The notes under the pieces: model-generated
Databases searched by the model: none
What the model saw: the letters and a program-made list of their open reading frames with translations, nothing else
Told to the model about the DNA's origin: nothing
Translations under genes and position numbers: made by a program
Shown: positions 7,352-15,415 of the stretch, piece after piece
How the letters are laid out: every line of letters starts with the position of its first letter
How positions within the stretch are numbered: position 1 is the stretch's first letter
Source of the DNA: Clostridia bacterium BRH_c25
GTDB taxonomy: Bacteria; Bacillota_A; Clostridia; Lutisporales; Lutisporaceae
Length of the DNA: 17,021 nucleotides
Assembly: GCA_001515955.1 (NCBI GenBank)
Contig: LOES01000008.1
Span: 1-17,021, forward strand
Direction of reading: 5' to 3'

Positions 7352-8410
7352 ATGAAAAAGTTTCTGTCAATTTTACTAGTACTAGCTTTAACTTTGTCCT
7401 TAGTGGCATGCGGTGGCGGCGGTGCCAAAGCACCTGCTGGTACTGATGCACCTGCTAGTTCTGAAGCACCAGCCAGTAATTTGGAAAAGAGAGTTATTAA
7501 GGTTAGTACAAAATTTGTTGATGATGAGCAAACTGCAATATCATTGAAAAAAGTAGTAGAAGCAGTAAATGAAAGAAGTAAAGGTTCACTGGAACTACAA
7601 TTGTTTACAGGCGGTATATTGCCAATAGGTAAAGACGGTATGGAACAAGTAGTTCAAGGTTCAGATTGGATATTGGTAGATGGTATAAACTTCTTAGGAG
7701 ATTATGTGCCGGACTATAATGCTGTAACCGGGCCATTCTTATATCAAACATTTGATGAATACTTTGCTATGATGAAAACTCCATTAGTTCAAAATCTAAA
7801 TAAACAAATGGAGGAAAAAGGTGCAAAAGTACTTTCTCTAGATTGGGTATTTGGATTTAGAAGTATGATGACTAAAAAGCCGATCAAAACTCCAGCAGAT
7901 ATGAAGGGATTGAATATAAGAGTCCCAACCAGCCAGTTATATACATATACAATAGAAGCCATGGGCGGTAACCCTATTGCTATGCCTTATCCGGATACTT
8001 ATGCAGCAATTCAGCAAGGGGTTATAGATGGAGTAGAAGGTTCAATAATGACTTATTATGGAACCAAGCAATATGAAAATGTTAAAGAATATTCTATAAC
8101 AAACCACTTACTGGGAGTTTCTGCAGTTGTAATTTCACCTAAGGTTTGGGATAGCTTGACTGAAGAACAAAGGATTATTTTATCAGAAGAGTTCCAAAAA
8201 GGTATGGAAGACAACTTGGCTGAAACTGTTAAGCTGGAAAGCGAGTATGCTGAATTATTGAAAAAGGAAGGCGTAAACTTCCACGAAGTAGACGCAGAAG
8301 CTTTTCTTAAGGCGGCTGCTCCGGTATATACAAAGTTTGATAAATGGACTCCAGGTATCTATGATGAGATAGTAAAAGAACTAAATACTATAAAACAAAA
8401 CTTAAAGTAA
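7352..8410 (+). CDS. dctP: TRAP transporter substrate-binding lipoprotein (DctP family)
   Basis: This is the extracytoplasmic solute receptor of a tripartite ATP-independent periplasmic (TRAP) transporter. It is anchored outside the membrane and delivers its ligand to DctQM. A lipoprotein signal peptide is clear: MKK, a hydrophobic core, and lipobox LVAC with Cys20, followed by a Gly/Ala/Pro/Ser linker to about residue 43. The mature domain shows the DctP pattern: the LFTGG segment, MKGLNIRVPTS with Arg190 at the position that usually salt-bridges a ligand carboxylate, then MGGNPIAMPYPDTYAAIQQGVIDGVEG (204-230). At 352 aa it has normal length. Start ATG 7352 follows AAGGGGGAA. The conserved Arg suggests an organic-acid ligand, but the exact substrate cannot be read. 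It is separated from dctQ by an unusual 406-nt gap containing a strong hairpin. Confidence 0.93.
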   Translation: MKKFLSILLVLALTLSLVACGGGGAKAPAGTDAPASSEAPASNLEKRVIKVSTKFVDDEQTAISLKKVVEAVNERSKGSLELQLFTGGILPIGKDGMEQVVQGSDWILVDGINFLGDYVPDYNAVTGPFLYQTFDEYFAMMKTPLVQNLNKQMEEKGAKVLSLDWVFGFRSMMTKKPIKTPADMKGLNIRVPTSQLYTYTIEAMGGNPIAMPYPDTYAAIQQGVIDGVEGSIMTYYGTKQYENVKEYSITNHLLGVSAVVISPKVWDSLTEEQRIILSEEFQKGMEDNLAETVKLESEYAELLKKEGVNFHEVDAEAFLKAAAPVYTKFDKWTPGIYDEIVKELNTIKQNLK

Positions 8411-8816
8411 ATTAGATTTTATTGCAAAACAACTAAGAAAGTTGGAAGGAGTAAATCTCCTTCCAACTTTAAACAATATTGCCTCACGTTTTTTGTGGCT
8501 TAAAGAATCCGAAGATTTAGCGGTGTCCTGTCTAGATTCCGGCACGTAATTAATTTAATAGTCCCTTTTGACTTAGGGTATATTCATTTTTTTCGGCTTT
8601 CATACAAATACCTCCCTTAATGTTGAAAAGGAAAAAAATCCACTCTTTTGGCGGTGGTTATGATAATATTTAACTATATACGAATTTCCATTTTGTATAT
8701 AGCCAATTTAAAATACCTCCCACGACAGTAGGAGGTGCAAGTAAAGTGATTAATGAGAAACCTCAAATTCAACCCCCGGCGATTGCCTAGAGGTACTAAT
8801 CTTATAGGAGGTAGAC
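8411..8816. other. 406-nt spacer between dctP and dctQ
   Basis: Unusually long for the inside of a TRAP operon. Contents seen: the perfect hairpin at 8438-8470; a weaker inverted repeat CTATATAC/GTATATAG at about 8675-8703; ACCTCC/GGAGGT near 8715-8736; and two micro-ORFs with good ribosome binding sites. On the minus strand, 8603-8550 encodes MKAEKNEYTLSQKGLLN, with AAGGGAGGT 6 nt upstream. On the plus strand, 8746-8790 from GTG encodes MINEKPQIQPPAIA, after AGGAGGT. Neither is recognised and both may be chance. I found no riboswitch or IS ends. Confidence 0.4.
8438..8470 (+). promoter_or_regulatory. Perfect 14-bp hairpin after dctP
   Basis: AAAGTTGGAAGGAG (8438-8451) pairs exactly with CTCCTTCCAACTTT (8457-8470) around a 5-nt loop, starting 28 nt after the dctP stop. 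It is followed by AAACAATATT, not a U-tract, so it is more likely a 3' stabiliser or partial terminator than a full intrinsic terminator. Such an element would give more binding protein than membrane subunits. Confidence 0.7.
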
Positions 8817-9326
8817 ATGAACAGTTTTTTAAAAAGATTCGGTAAAGATTTTGAACTTTATGTAGGGAGTATTTTCTTATCTGCGACTACAATTATAGTA
8901 ATTATGAACGTATTTACCAGGTATTTTTTAAAGTTTACATTTCATTGGTCAGAAGAAATTGCTGTAAGTGCATTTGTTTGGACTATATTCTTAGGCTTTG
9001 CTAATGCATACAAATGCAACGAGCTAATAGGTGTAGAACTATTAACGAAGTTAGTACCTAGAAAGGGAAGAAACATAGTTGAATTTTTCACTTCCTTAAT
9101 TTTAACTGTTTTATCCGGTGCTATGTTTTACTTCAGTTATAAATATGTAGCAGGTTCAACAAAGATAACAGCAGCATTAGAGGTATCTTATAAATACATA
9201 TATGCATCCATAGTAATTGCTTTTGCACTTGTTACCGTATATTCAATTTGTTTTTCAGTACGAAGCTTTAAGAAGATATTTTCAGACGAAAATGCTGAAG
9301 ATCAGGGGGGAGATAATAAATGCTAG
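8817..9326 (+). CDS. dctQ: TRAP transporter small permease (DctQ family)
   Basis: The small integral-membrane subunit of the TRAP transporter, which pairs with DctM. The 169-aa protein has four hydrophobic segments (about residues 14-34, 47-62, 88-106 and 126-146). It carries the DctQ hallmark region FHWSEEIAVSAFVWTIFLGFANAYKCNELIGVELL between the first two helices. Start ATG 8817 is preceded by ATAGGAGGT at 8804-8812. The gene overlaps dctM by 7 nt, so the two are translationally coupled and form one unit. Size and topology are typical of a separate DctQ, so there is no DctQM fusion here. Confidence 0.92.
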   Translation: MNSFLKRFGKDFELYVGSIFLSATTIIVIMNVFTRYFLKFTFHWSEEIAVSAFVWTIFLGFANAYKCNELIGVELLTKLVPRKGRNIVEFFTSLILTVLSGAMFYFSYKYVAGSTKITAALEVSYKYIYASIVIAFALVTVYSICFSVRSFKKIFSDENAEDQGGDNKC

Positions 9327-10606
9327 CAATTACACCAATTATAGTACTATTTGTTTTATTTTTTCTAAATATACCAATAGCATTTGCCTTAATAGGTGCC
9401 GCATTATTTTATTTTATATTCATTAATTCTACAATGCCAATGCAAATGGTAATTCAACAATTTGTTACTTCAGTAGAATCCTTCCCTTACTTAGCAGTAC
9501 CATTCTTTATTATGTTGGGCTCTGTAATGAATTATTCTGGAATAAGTGAAGCATTGATGAGCTTTGCAAACACATTAGTAGGACATATGAGAGGAGGCCT
9601 GGCTCAGGTTAATGTATTGCTAAGTGCATTAATGGGTGGAATTTCAGGTTCTGCAAACGCAGATGCTGCTATGCAATCCAAAATATTGGTTCCCGAAATG
9701 GAAAAGAAAGGTTTCCCAAAGCCATTTTCAGCGGCGGTAACTGCTGCCTCATCAGCAGTAAGTCCTGTAATCCCTCCGGGAACAAATCTTATTCTATATG
9801 CAATTATTGCAGGTGTTTCAGTAGGGGATATGTTCTTGGCCGCATATACTCCAGGTATACTGATGACCATATCTATGGCTATAACTGTTGCAATTATTTC
9901 AAGAAAAAGAGATTATAAACCAAGCAGAGATAAAAAGGCATCCTTTGGAGAAATTATTATAGAATTTATAAAATCTATTTGGGCATTATTAATTCCTTTT
10001 GCAATAATTCTTGGAATGAGAATAGGTGTATTCACTCCTACAGAGGCAGGCGGAATAGCGGTATTATTCTCTTTGGTAGTAGGATTCTTCGTATATAAAA
10101 AGCTGAAATTGGAACATTTACCAATAATATTAAAAGACACCGTTAAAGGTACTGGTGCAGTTATAATTATAATTGCAAGTGCCAAAGTATTCGGTTACTA
10201 CCTTACATTGGAAAGAATCCCACAAATGATAACACAAGCTCTTATGAATATGACAGATAGTCCTTTTATATTATTAATGGTAATAAACCTTATGCTATTA
10301 GTTATAGGAATGTTTATTGAAGGAGGAGCAGCATTAGTAATATTAGCCCCATTGTTGGTACCGGCAGTCAAAGCACTTGGTGTAGATCCTGTACATTTCG
10401 GTATGATTTTCATAGTGAATATCATGATTGGAGGATTAACTCCGCCATTTGGATCTATGATGTTTACAGTATGTTCAATAATAAGTGTAAAGCTGGAGGA
10501 CTTCGTAAAGGAAGTTTGGCCTTTCATAGTAGCATTATTAGTAGTACTGCTGCTAATTACTTATTCTGAAAGTGCCGCACTATTCACTCTAAACTTATTC
10601 CGTTAA
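9320..10606 (+). CDS. dctM: TRAP transporter large permease (DctM family)
   Basis: The large membrane subunit, which forms the ion-coupled (Na+ or H+) translocation path for the solute delivered by DctP. The 428-aa product is hydrophobic throughout, with about 11-12 predicted membrane segments, and has typical DctM motifs: the PYLAVPFFIMLGSVMNYSGI segment, GGLAQVNVLLSALMGGISGSANADAAM, the SAVSPVIPPGTNLILYAI region, TPTEAGGIAV, and the C-terminal GGLTPPFGSMMF. Length is normal. Start ATG 9320 overlaps the end of dctQ; GGGGG at 9305-9309 serves as ribosome binding site. It is followed after 27 nt by the HAD phosphatase gene, which is probably cotranscribed. Confidence 0.93.
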   Translation: MLAITPIIVLFVLFFLNIPIAFALIGAALFYFIFINSTMPMQMVIQQFVTSVESFPYLAVPFFIMLGSVMNYSGISEALMSFANTLVGHMRGGLAQVNVLLSALMGGISGSANADAAMQSKILVPEMEKKGFPKPFSAAVTAASSAVSPVIPPGTNLILYAIIAGVSVGDMFLAAYTPGILMTISMAITVAIISRKRDYKPSRDKKASFGEIIIEFIKSIWALLIPFAIILGMRIGVFTPTEAGGIAVLFSLVVGFFVYKKLKLEHLPIILKDTVKGTGAVIIIIASAKVFGYYLTLERIPQMITQALMNMTDSPFILLMVINLMLLVIGMFIEGGAALVILAPLLVPAVKALGVDPVHFGMIFIVNIMIGGLTPPFGSMMFTVCSIISVKLEDFVKEVWPFIVALLVVLLLITYSESAALFTLNLFR

Positions 10607-10633
10607 GCTTAGAAAGGTAAAGGGTGGAAGAAT

Positions 10634-11425
10634 TTGGAGATGCTAAAAGAGAAAGCTGTATACTTATTAGATATGGATGGAACAATCTATCTAGGGGATG
10701 AATTGATTGACGGATCAAAAAAGTTTCTGGAAACTATAAAACAAAAGGGAAAGAGATATATTTTCCTTACAAACAATTCATCAAAAAACAAGGAAGCATA
10801 TGTGGGTAAGCTTAATAACTTAGGTATACCAGCTTCAGAAGAAGAAGTATTTACTTCGGGAGAGGCTACTACCATGTACCTGAAAAAGCAAAAGGAAGGA
10901 GCTAAAGTCTTTTTATTAGGAACTAAGGCTTTAGAAGAAGAATTTGAAAGGGCAGGCTTTATACTAGAAAAAGAAAGACACAAGAGCATAGATTATGTAG
11001 TCTTGGGATTTGACACTACATTAACTTATGAAAAGCTATGGGCAGCGTGTGAATATATATCTGAAGGAGTAGAATACATAGCTACACATCCTGATTTCAA
11101 CTGCCCTTTGCCTAATGATAAATTCATGCCAGATGCAGGTGCAATGGCCGCTTTTATACAAGCTTCTACCGGGAGGACCCCAAAAGTAATAGGTAAACCC
11201 AATAAAGAAATTGTAGAGAGTATTGCTTCAAAATATGGTTTAGACAAAAAAGATATGGTAATGGTAGGAGATCGACTATATACAGATATTAAGACCGGCG
11301 AAAATGCAGGTATAGCCTCTGTATTGGTTTATTCCGGTGAAACTAAAGAAGAAGATTATAGAAATAGTGAAATTAGAGCAGATTATGTGTTTAATTCTGT
11401 AAAAGATATGATAGACTTATTATAA
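10634..11425 (+). CDS. HAD-superfamily IIA phosphatase (NagD/AraL type)
   Basis: A cytoplasmic Mg2+-dependent phosphatase of HAD subfamily IIA, the group containing NagD, AraL and known sugar-phosphate or glycerol-3-phosphate phosphatases. All four HAD motifs are visible: DMDGT (Asp13 nucleophile, Asp15 acid/base), FLTNNSS (45-51), Lys188 in VIGKPNKE, and VGDRLYTDI (Asp213, Asp218). The cap region holds VLGFDTTLTYEKLW. Length 263 aa is typical. TTG 10634 is preferred as start because GGGTGG at 10622-10627 is 6 nt upstream; ATG 10640 is possible. It lies 27 nt after dctM and 67 nt before glpP. Context suggests a phosphorylated three-carbon compound as substrate, but HAD-IIA enzymes are promiscuous and this is inference. 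Confidence 0.9.
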   Translation: MEMLKEKAVYLLDMDGTIYLGDELIDGSKKFLETIKQKGKRYIFLTNNSSKNKEAYVGKLNNLGIPASEEEVFTSGEATTMYLKKQKEGAKVFLLGTKALEEEFERAGFILEKERHKSIDYVVLGFDTTLTYEKLWAACEYISEGVEYIATHPDFNCPLPNDKFMPDAGAMAAFIQASTGRTPKVIGKPNKEIVESIASKYGLDKKDMVMVGDRLYTDIKTGENAGIASVLVYSGETKEEDYRNSEIRADYVFNSVKDMIDLL

Positions 11426-11492
11426 TTTTGAACTGTATAAAATCTATAAGATTCTATGTAGCATGGAGAATAAATAATGAAGGAATGATAGT

Positions 11493-12059
11493 ATGAAAGA
11501 AACAGTAATTGATAGAGTTGAATTAAATCCGGTTATTGCAGCTGTTCAGAACGAAAGAGACTTGGAAATTGCAATCAAGTCCCGAGTAGCTACTATATTC
11601 TTACTCTGTGCTGATATATTTAATGCTAAATCACTAGTTGATAGAATCAAAAATGCTGACAAAAGTGCTTTAATACATATTGATTTTCTCGAAGGAATAG
11701 GAAAAGACGCAAAAGCTATTGATTACATTATACAAGTTATTCAACCGGATGGCGTCATTAGTACAAAAAGTAGTCATATAAAGATTGCCAAGGAAAAAGG
11801 AATGTTTACAATACAAAGATTCTTTTTAATTGATAACAAGTCCTACGAAATGACTGTAAAAAGTGTGAAATCTATACAACCAAATATGATTGAAATTATG
11901 CCGGGGGTTATGCCTGGGGTAATACAGCGTATTACTGGGCAACTGTCTATACCCGTAATAGCAGGAGGGCTAATAAGCAGCAAACAGGATATAATGGATG
12001 TTTTAAGTGCAGGAGCTTTGGGAGCATCGACCGGTAAAAAGGATTTATGGGAACTATAG
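11493..12059 (+). CDS. glpP: Glycerol-3-phosphate-responsive antiterminator GlpP
   Basis: GlpP-family proteins bind glycerol-3-phosphate and then act on the leader mRNA of glp genes to prevent termination, as described for Bacillus subtilis glpD. The 188-aa product matches the small TIM-barrel-like GlpP family throughout: the N-terminal NPVIAAVQNERDLEIAI, IHIDFLEGIGKDAKAIDYI, PDGVISTKSSHIKIAKEKG, TIQRFFLIDNKS, then IEIMPGVMPGVI and the phosphate-binding-like PVIAGGLISSKQD and LSAGALGASTGKKDLW. Length is normal. Start ATG 11493 follows GAAGGA. A strong intrinsic terminator sits in the leader of the next gene (12187-12242), the expected place for its target. It may also control the TRAP operon, but no matching leader terminator was identified directly before dctP. 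Confidence 0.93.
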   Translation: MKETVIDRVELNPVIAAVQNERDLEIAIKSRVATIFLLCADIFNAKSLVDRIKNADKSALIHIDFLEGIGKDAKAIDYIIQVIQPDGVISTKSSHIKIAKEKGMFTIQRFFLIDNKSYEMTVKSVKSIQPNMIEIMPGVMPGVIQRITGQLSIPVIAGGLISSKQDIMDVLSAGALGASTGKKDLWEL

Positions 12060-12122
12060 TAACAATTTACTTTTTGTTTATTGTGAGTAGATATAGGATA
12101 GACTTATTTGTTTAAAATAAAA

Positions 12123-12139
12123 ACCATATATGGTATAAA
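12123..12139 (+). promoter_or_regulatory. Palindrome overlapping a candidate -10 box
   Basis: ACCATATATGGT (12123-12134) is a perfect 12-bp palindrome directly abutting TATAAA (12134-12139). A weak -35, TTAAAA, lies 16 bp upstream. It could be the promoter and operator of the glpA-like operon, placing the transcription start about 40 nt before the leader terminator. Short AT-rich palindromes arise easily by chance, so confidence is low. Confidence 0.3.
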
Positions 12140-12186
12140 ATGTATGATGGTTAAAATACAAAAAAATATTTATGGCAGAGATTAGG

Positions 12187-12242
12187 AGAGCCGTGGAACT
12201 AAATCTATTTTAAATAGGTTGTTGTTTACACGGCTCTTTTTT
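12187..12242 (+). terminator. Leader terminator of the glpA-like operon (likely GlpP target)
   Basis: AGAGCCGTG (12187-12195) pairs perfectly with CACGGCTCT (12229-12237), followed by T's through 12242. The 33-nt loop contains a smaller hairpin, CTATTT/AAATAG. It ends 34 nt before the glpA-like start codon and after glpP, so it must be read through for the redox genes to be expressed. This matches the known GlpP mode of control, where an antiterminator acts on an inverted repeat in the leader. Confidence 0.8.
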
Positions 12243-12276
12243 ACCTTCTCAGCAGTATATAAGGGAGGAATAGACA

Positions 12277-13707
12277 ATGTATGATATCACAATCATTGGA
12301 GCAGGTATAACAGGGACTTTTATAGCCAGAGAACTATCAAGATATCAATTAAGAGTGTTATTAATCGATAAGGAAAATGATATAGCCAATGGAACTACAA
12401 AAGCAAACAGTGCTATAGTTCATGCAGGATTTGATGCTGAAGAAGGAACATTAAAAGCTAAATTTAATGTAAGAGGAAATGAACTCTATGAAGAGGTATG
12501 TAAGGAGCTGCATGTTCCCTTTAAAAGAATAGGATCTTTAGTTATAGCCTTTAATAAACAGGAGATGGAAACAGTACAAGAATTATTTGAAAGAGGAATT
12601 AAAAATGGTGTTCCTCAAATGGAAATATTGGATAAGGAAAGTGTATTGAAACTTGAAAATAATTTAAGTGAAGAGATAGTAGGTGCTCTATATGCAAAAA
12701 CAGCTGGAATAGTTGGACCATGGGAATTAGCTATTGCATTAGCAGAAAATGCATTAGAAAACGGGGTAGAATTGCTGCTTAATAGTCCGGTAACTGATAT
12801 AAAAAAAATAGCAGATGGTTACTGTATTACAGCTGGGGATAGAAAGCTAGAAAGTAAAATGATTATTAATTGTGCCGGAATACATTCTGATGACATTAAT
12901 AATATGGTAAATAGCGCAAGCTTCGAGATATTACCTAATCGAGGTGAATATAATCTATTTGATAAATCAGTAGGAAACATAGTTAATACTGCAGTTTTTA
13001 GATGCCCTTCGGAGGCCGGTAAGGGAGTAGTTGTTATGCCCACAGTTCATGGCAACTTACTTATTGGTCCAACCTCAGAGTATGTAGATAGCAAAACCAG
13101 CTTTGATACGACACTTGAGGGACTAGCTTCTATTAATGAACATGCTCAATATACCTTGAAGCAAATAAGCTTTCAAAGTGTTATTACTTCCTTTACGGGA
13201 TTAAGGGCAAAGACAAGGACTCAAGATTTCATTATTGAAGAATCAAAGGAATCTTTAGGATTTATTAATGTAGCAGGTATTGATTCTCCAGGTCTTACAT
13301 CAGCTCCTGCCATCGCGGAGTATGTCATAGAATTAGTGAAAAGAAGAATAGAGAATATAGAAATAAAACAAGATTTTAATCCATATAGAAGACCTAATAT
13401 TCACTTTATGGAGTTGTCTGATATTGAGAAAGCAAAGCTTATTGAAAAGGACCCTAGATTCGGAAGAATTATTTGTCGGTGTGAACATATTACTGAAGGA
13501 GAAATTGTTGATGTTATTAAAAGAAAGGCAGGAGCAAGAACCTTGGATGGGGTGAAGAGGAGAGCAAGACCAGGCTCAGGAAGATGTCAGGGTGGATTCT
13601 GTGCTCCGAGGGTAATGGAAATTCTTGCAAGAGAACAAGAGATAGACATTACAGAGGTTGTAAAGGATAGTCCGGATTCAAATATATTAACAGGGAAAAC
13701 CAAGTAG
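12277..13707 (+). CDS. GlpA-like FAD-dependent dehydrogenase with BFD-like [2Fe-2S] domain
   Basis: A flavoprotein of the DAO/GlpA family, probably oxidising glycerol-3-phosphate to dihydroxyacetone phosphate. An N-terminal FAD-binding Rossmann motif, IIGAGITGTFIARELSRY, is at about residues 5-22, followed by KANSAIVHAGFDA, with substrate-binding and FAD regions to about 365 (SFTGLRAKT, FINVAGIDSPGLTSAPAIAEYV). The C-terminus carries a BFD-like iron-sulfur domain with Cys400, Cys402, Cys437 and Cys442 (CRCEH ... CQGGFC). This is the layout of anaerobic GlpA, not of GlpD or GlpO. Length 476 aa is somewhat shorter than E. coli GlpA. Start ATG 12277 follows AAGGGAGGA. Two redox partners follow closely. 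Related substrates such as other 2-hydroxy acids or polyol phosphates are possible; GlpP next door favours glycerol-3-phosphate. Confidence 0.85.
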   Translation: MYDITIIGAGITGTFIARELSRYQLRVLLIDKENDIANGTTKANSAIVHAGFDAEEGTLKAKFNVRGNELYEEVCKELHVPFKRIGSLVIAFNKQEMETVQELFERGIKNGVPQMEILDKESVLKLENNLSEEIVGALYAKTAGIVGPWELAIALAENALENGVELLLNSPVTDIKKIADGYCITAGDRKLESKMIINCAGIHSDDINNMVNSASFEILPNRGEYNLFDKSVGNIVNTAVFRCPSEAGKGVVVMPTVHGNLLIGPTSEYVDSKTSFDTTLEGLASINEHAQYTLKQISFQSVITSFTGLRAKTRTQDFIIEESKESLGFINVAGIDSPGLTSAPAIAEYVIELVKRRIENIEIKQDFNPYRRPNIHFMELSDIEKAKLIEKDPRFGRIICRCEHITEGEIVDVIKRKAGARTLDGVKRRARPGSGRCQGGFCAPRVMEILAREQEIDITEVVKDSPDSNILTGKTK

Positions 13708-13739
13708 TATAAATATACAGAGGGGTAGGAGGAAGTGTT

Positions 13740-15005
13740 TTGTTGCACTATGATATTGTAGTAACTGGTGGAGGTCCCGCAGGACTGGCGGCTGCTATAG
13801 AAGCACGAAAAAATGGAGTAAAAAAAATATTAATAATAGAGAGAGACAGAGAATTAGGTGGAATACTGCAGCAGTGTATTCACAATGGGTTTGGGCTCCA
13901 CATTTTCAAAGAGGAACTTACAGGTCCGGAATATGCAGAAAGGTTTATCAAAGAGCTTATTTCTATGGGCATAGAATATAAACTGGATACAATGGCCCTG
14001 GAGGTTTCAGATAATAAAGTAATTACAGCCATGAACTCAACAGATGGAATACTTCATATACAAGCTAAGGCTATAATACTAGCAATGGGTTGCAGAGAAA
14101 GAACCAGGGGGGCTATTAGAATACCTGGAACCAGACCGGCAGGAGTTTTGACAGCTGGAACAGCTCAGAGATTTGTTAATATTGAAGGCTATATGATTGG
14201 AAAAAGAATAGTTATTCTTGGTTCAGGAGATATTGGACTAATCATGGCAAGACGTCTAACTCTTGAGGGGGCTAATGTACTGGCTGTTGCAGAGTTAATG
14301 CCATACTCAGGGGGATTAACAAGAAATATAGTTCAATGCTTAGAGGACTTTAACATCCCACTTTATTTAAACCATACAGTAGTAAATATTGAAGGACATG
14401 ACCGAGTAGAAGCTGTAACTATTGCTCAGGTTGATAAAAGGTTTAAGCCAATCAAGGGAACAGAAAAGAAGTTTGAATGTGATACTTTACTACTATCTGT
14501 AGGACTGATTCCTGAAAACGAACTTTCCAAATCTGCAGGGATAGAGCTAGACAATGTTACGGGAGGTCCAATTGTAAATGAATCTATGGAAACCTCCGTT
14601 GAAGGAATTTTTGCCTGTGGTAATGTTGTTCATGTTCACGATCTAGTAGATTGGGTTACAGAAGAAAGTAAAAGAGCGGGTAGTAGTGCTGCTAAATATA
14701 TTAAAGGACAGATAGAAAGCAATTGTAAAACCATAAAGCTTAAGGGAATAAATGGAGTACGGTATGTTGTTCCTCATCAAATAAGATTAGATAATGTAGA
14801 ACAAATAGTTGAGTTGATGATGCGTGTAGATAATATCTATAAAGATATAAAACTTGTTATTAAAAGTAATGGAGAAGTAATAAAAGAGGTAAAACGAAGC
14901 CACGTTGCTCCTGGAGAAATGGAAACCATTAAATTAGACTTAAGTAAATTTACTCTAGGTGATAGTGATGAAATTTATATAGAAGTTGTTAAAGAGGAGG
15001 CATAA
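13740..15005 (+). CDS. FAD/NAD(P)-dependent pyridine nucleotide oxidoreductase, partner of the GlpA-like enzyme
   Basis: A two-dinucleotide-fold flavoprotein expected to move electrons between the GlpA-like subunit and NAD(H) or another carrier. The FAD motif VVTGGGPAGLAAAIEARKNG is at about residues 7-26. The second nucleotide-binding motif, VILGSGDIGLIMARRL, is at about 159-174. The FAD-closing segment VEGIFACGNVVHVHDLVDWV is near 288-307. No CxxC redox-active disulfide is seen, so it is not a thioredoxin-reductase-type enzyme. TTG 13740 is taken as start, with AGGAGG at 13728-13733; a second TTG at 13743 is also possible. It is 32 nt after the glpA-like gene and 2 nt before the DUF1667 gene, so a single operon is very likely. 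This trio recurs in anaerobes; the exact electron acceptor is not known from sequence. Confidence 0.85.
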   Translation: MLHYDIVVTGGGPAGLAAAIEARKNGVKKILIIERDRELGGILQQCIHNGFGLHIFKEELTGPEYAERFIKELISMGIEYKLDTMALEVSDNKVITAMNSTDGILHIQAKAIILAMGCRERTRGAIRIPGTRPAGVLTAGTAQRFVNIEGYMIGKRIVILGSGDIGLIMARRLTLEGANVLAVAELMPYSGGLTRNIVQCLEDFNIPLYLNHTVVNIEGHDRVEAVTIAQVDKRFKPIKGTEKKFECDTLLLSVGLIPENELSKSAGIELDNVTGGPIVNESMETSVEGIFACGNVVHVHDLVDWVTEESKRAGSSAAKYIKGQIESNCKTIKLKGINGVRYVVPHQIRLDNVEQIVELMMRVDNIYKDIKLVIKSNGEVIKEVKRSHVAPGEMETIKLDLSKFTLGDSDEIYIEVVKEEA

Positions 15006-15007
15006 CC

Positions 15008-15415
15008 ATGGAAGTTAAAGATATGATTTGCATTGTTTGCCCTTTAGGTTGCAAGTTAAAGGTTGTTAAGAATGATACAAGTCAAACAGGATACGCCGTT
15101 GAAGGAAACAAATGTTTCAGGGGTGTGGATTATGGTATTAAAGAAATGACAGATCCTACAAGGGTATTGACAACAACTGTCATTATATCCGATGCTTCTG
15201 TAAAAAGACTTCCAGTTAGAACATCTGGAACGATTCCTAAACATCTAATAAAACAAGCAATGGAGTTAATTAATAAAGTGGAGGTTAAAGCACCAATCAA
15301 AGTAGGGCAGGTTATTATTAAGAATGTTCTAGATACAGGAGTAGACATAATAGCCTCCAGGAGTATGTATCGGAATTCTGAACATGAAGATTACTTAAAA
15401 GACTATGTATATTGA
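15008..15415 (+). CDS. DUF1667 family four-cysteine protein
   Basis: A small protein (135 aa) of the DUF1667 family, always a likely partner of the GlpA-like/FAD-NAD oxidoreductase pair. Four Cys in the N-terminal part (Cys8, Cys11 and Cys15 in CIVCPLGC, and Cys36 in EGNKCFRG) have the spacing of an iron-sulfur cluster or zinc site. The conserved tail includes TDPTRVLTTTV and LPVRTSGTIPK. It may act as the small electron-transfer subunit replacing GlpC; that is inference. Start ATG 15008 is only 2 nt after the preceding stop, with GAGGAGG at 14995-15001, so translation is coupled. Its TGA stop (15413-15415) lies within the first bases of dispersed repeat copy B, so the repeat inserted at the very end of the gene. 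Confidence 0.85.
   Translation: MEVKDMICIVCPLGCKLKVVKNDTSQTGYAVEGNKCFRGVDYGIKEMTDPTRVLTTTVIISDASVKRLPVRTSGTIPKHLIKQAMELINKVEVKAPIKVGQVIIKNVLDTGVDIIASRSMYRNSEHEDYLKDYVY

Noticed and set aside
8627..8660. A minus-strand terminator (CCAC/GTGG with a T-run).
   Set aside because: The stem is only about 4 bp, too weak to call.
9217..9426. A 69-aa ORF overlapping the dctQ-dctM junction.
   Set aside because: It is out of frame with both genes, covers their conserved ends and has no ribosome binding site of its own.
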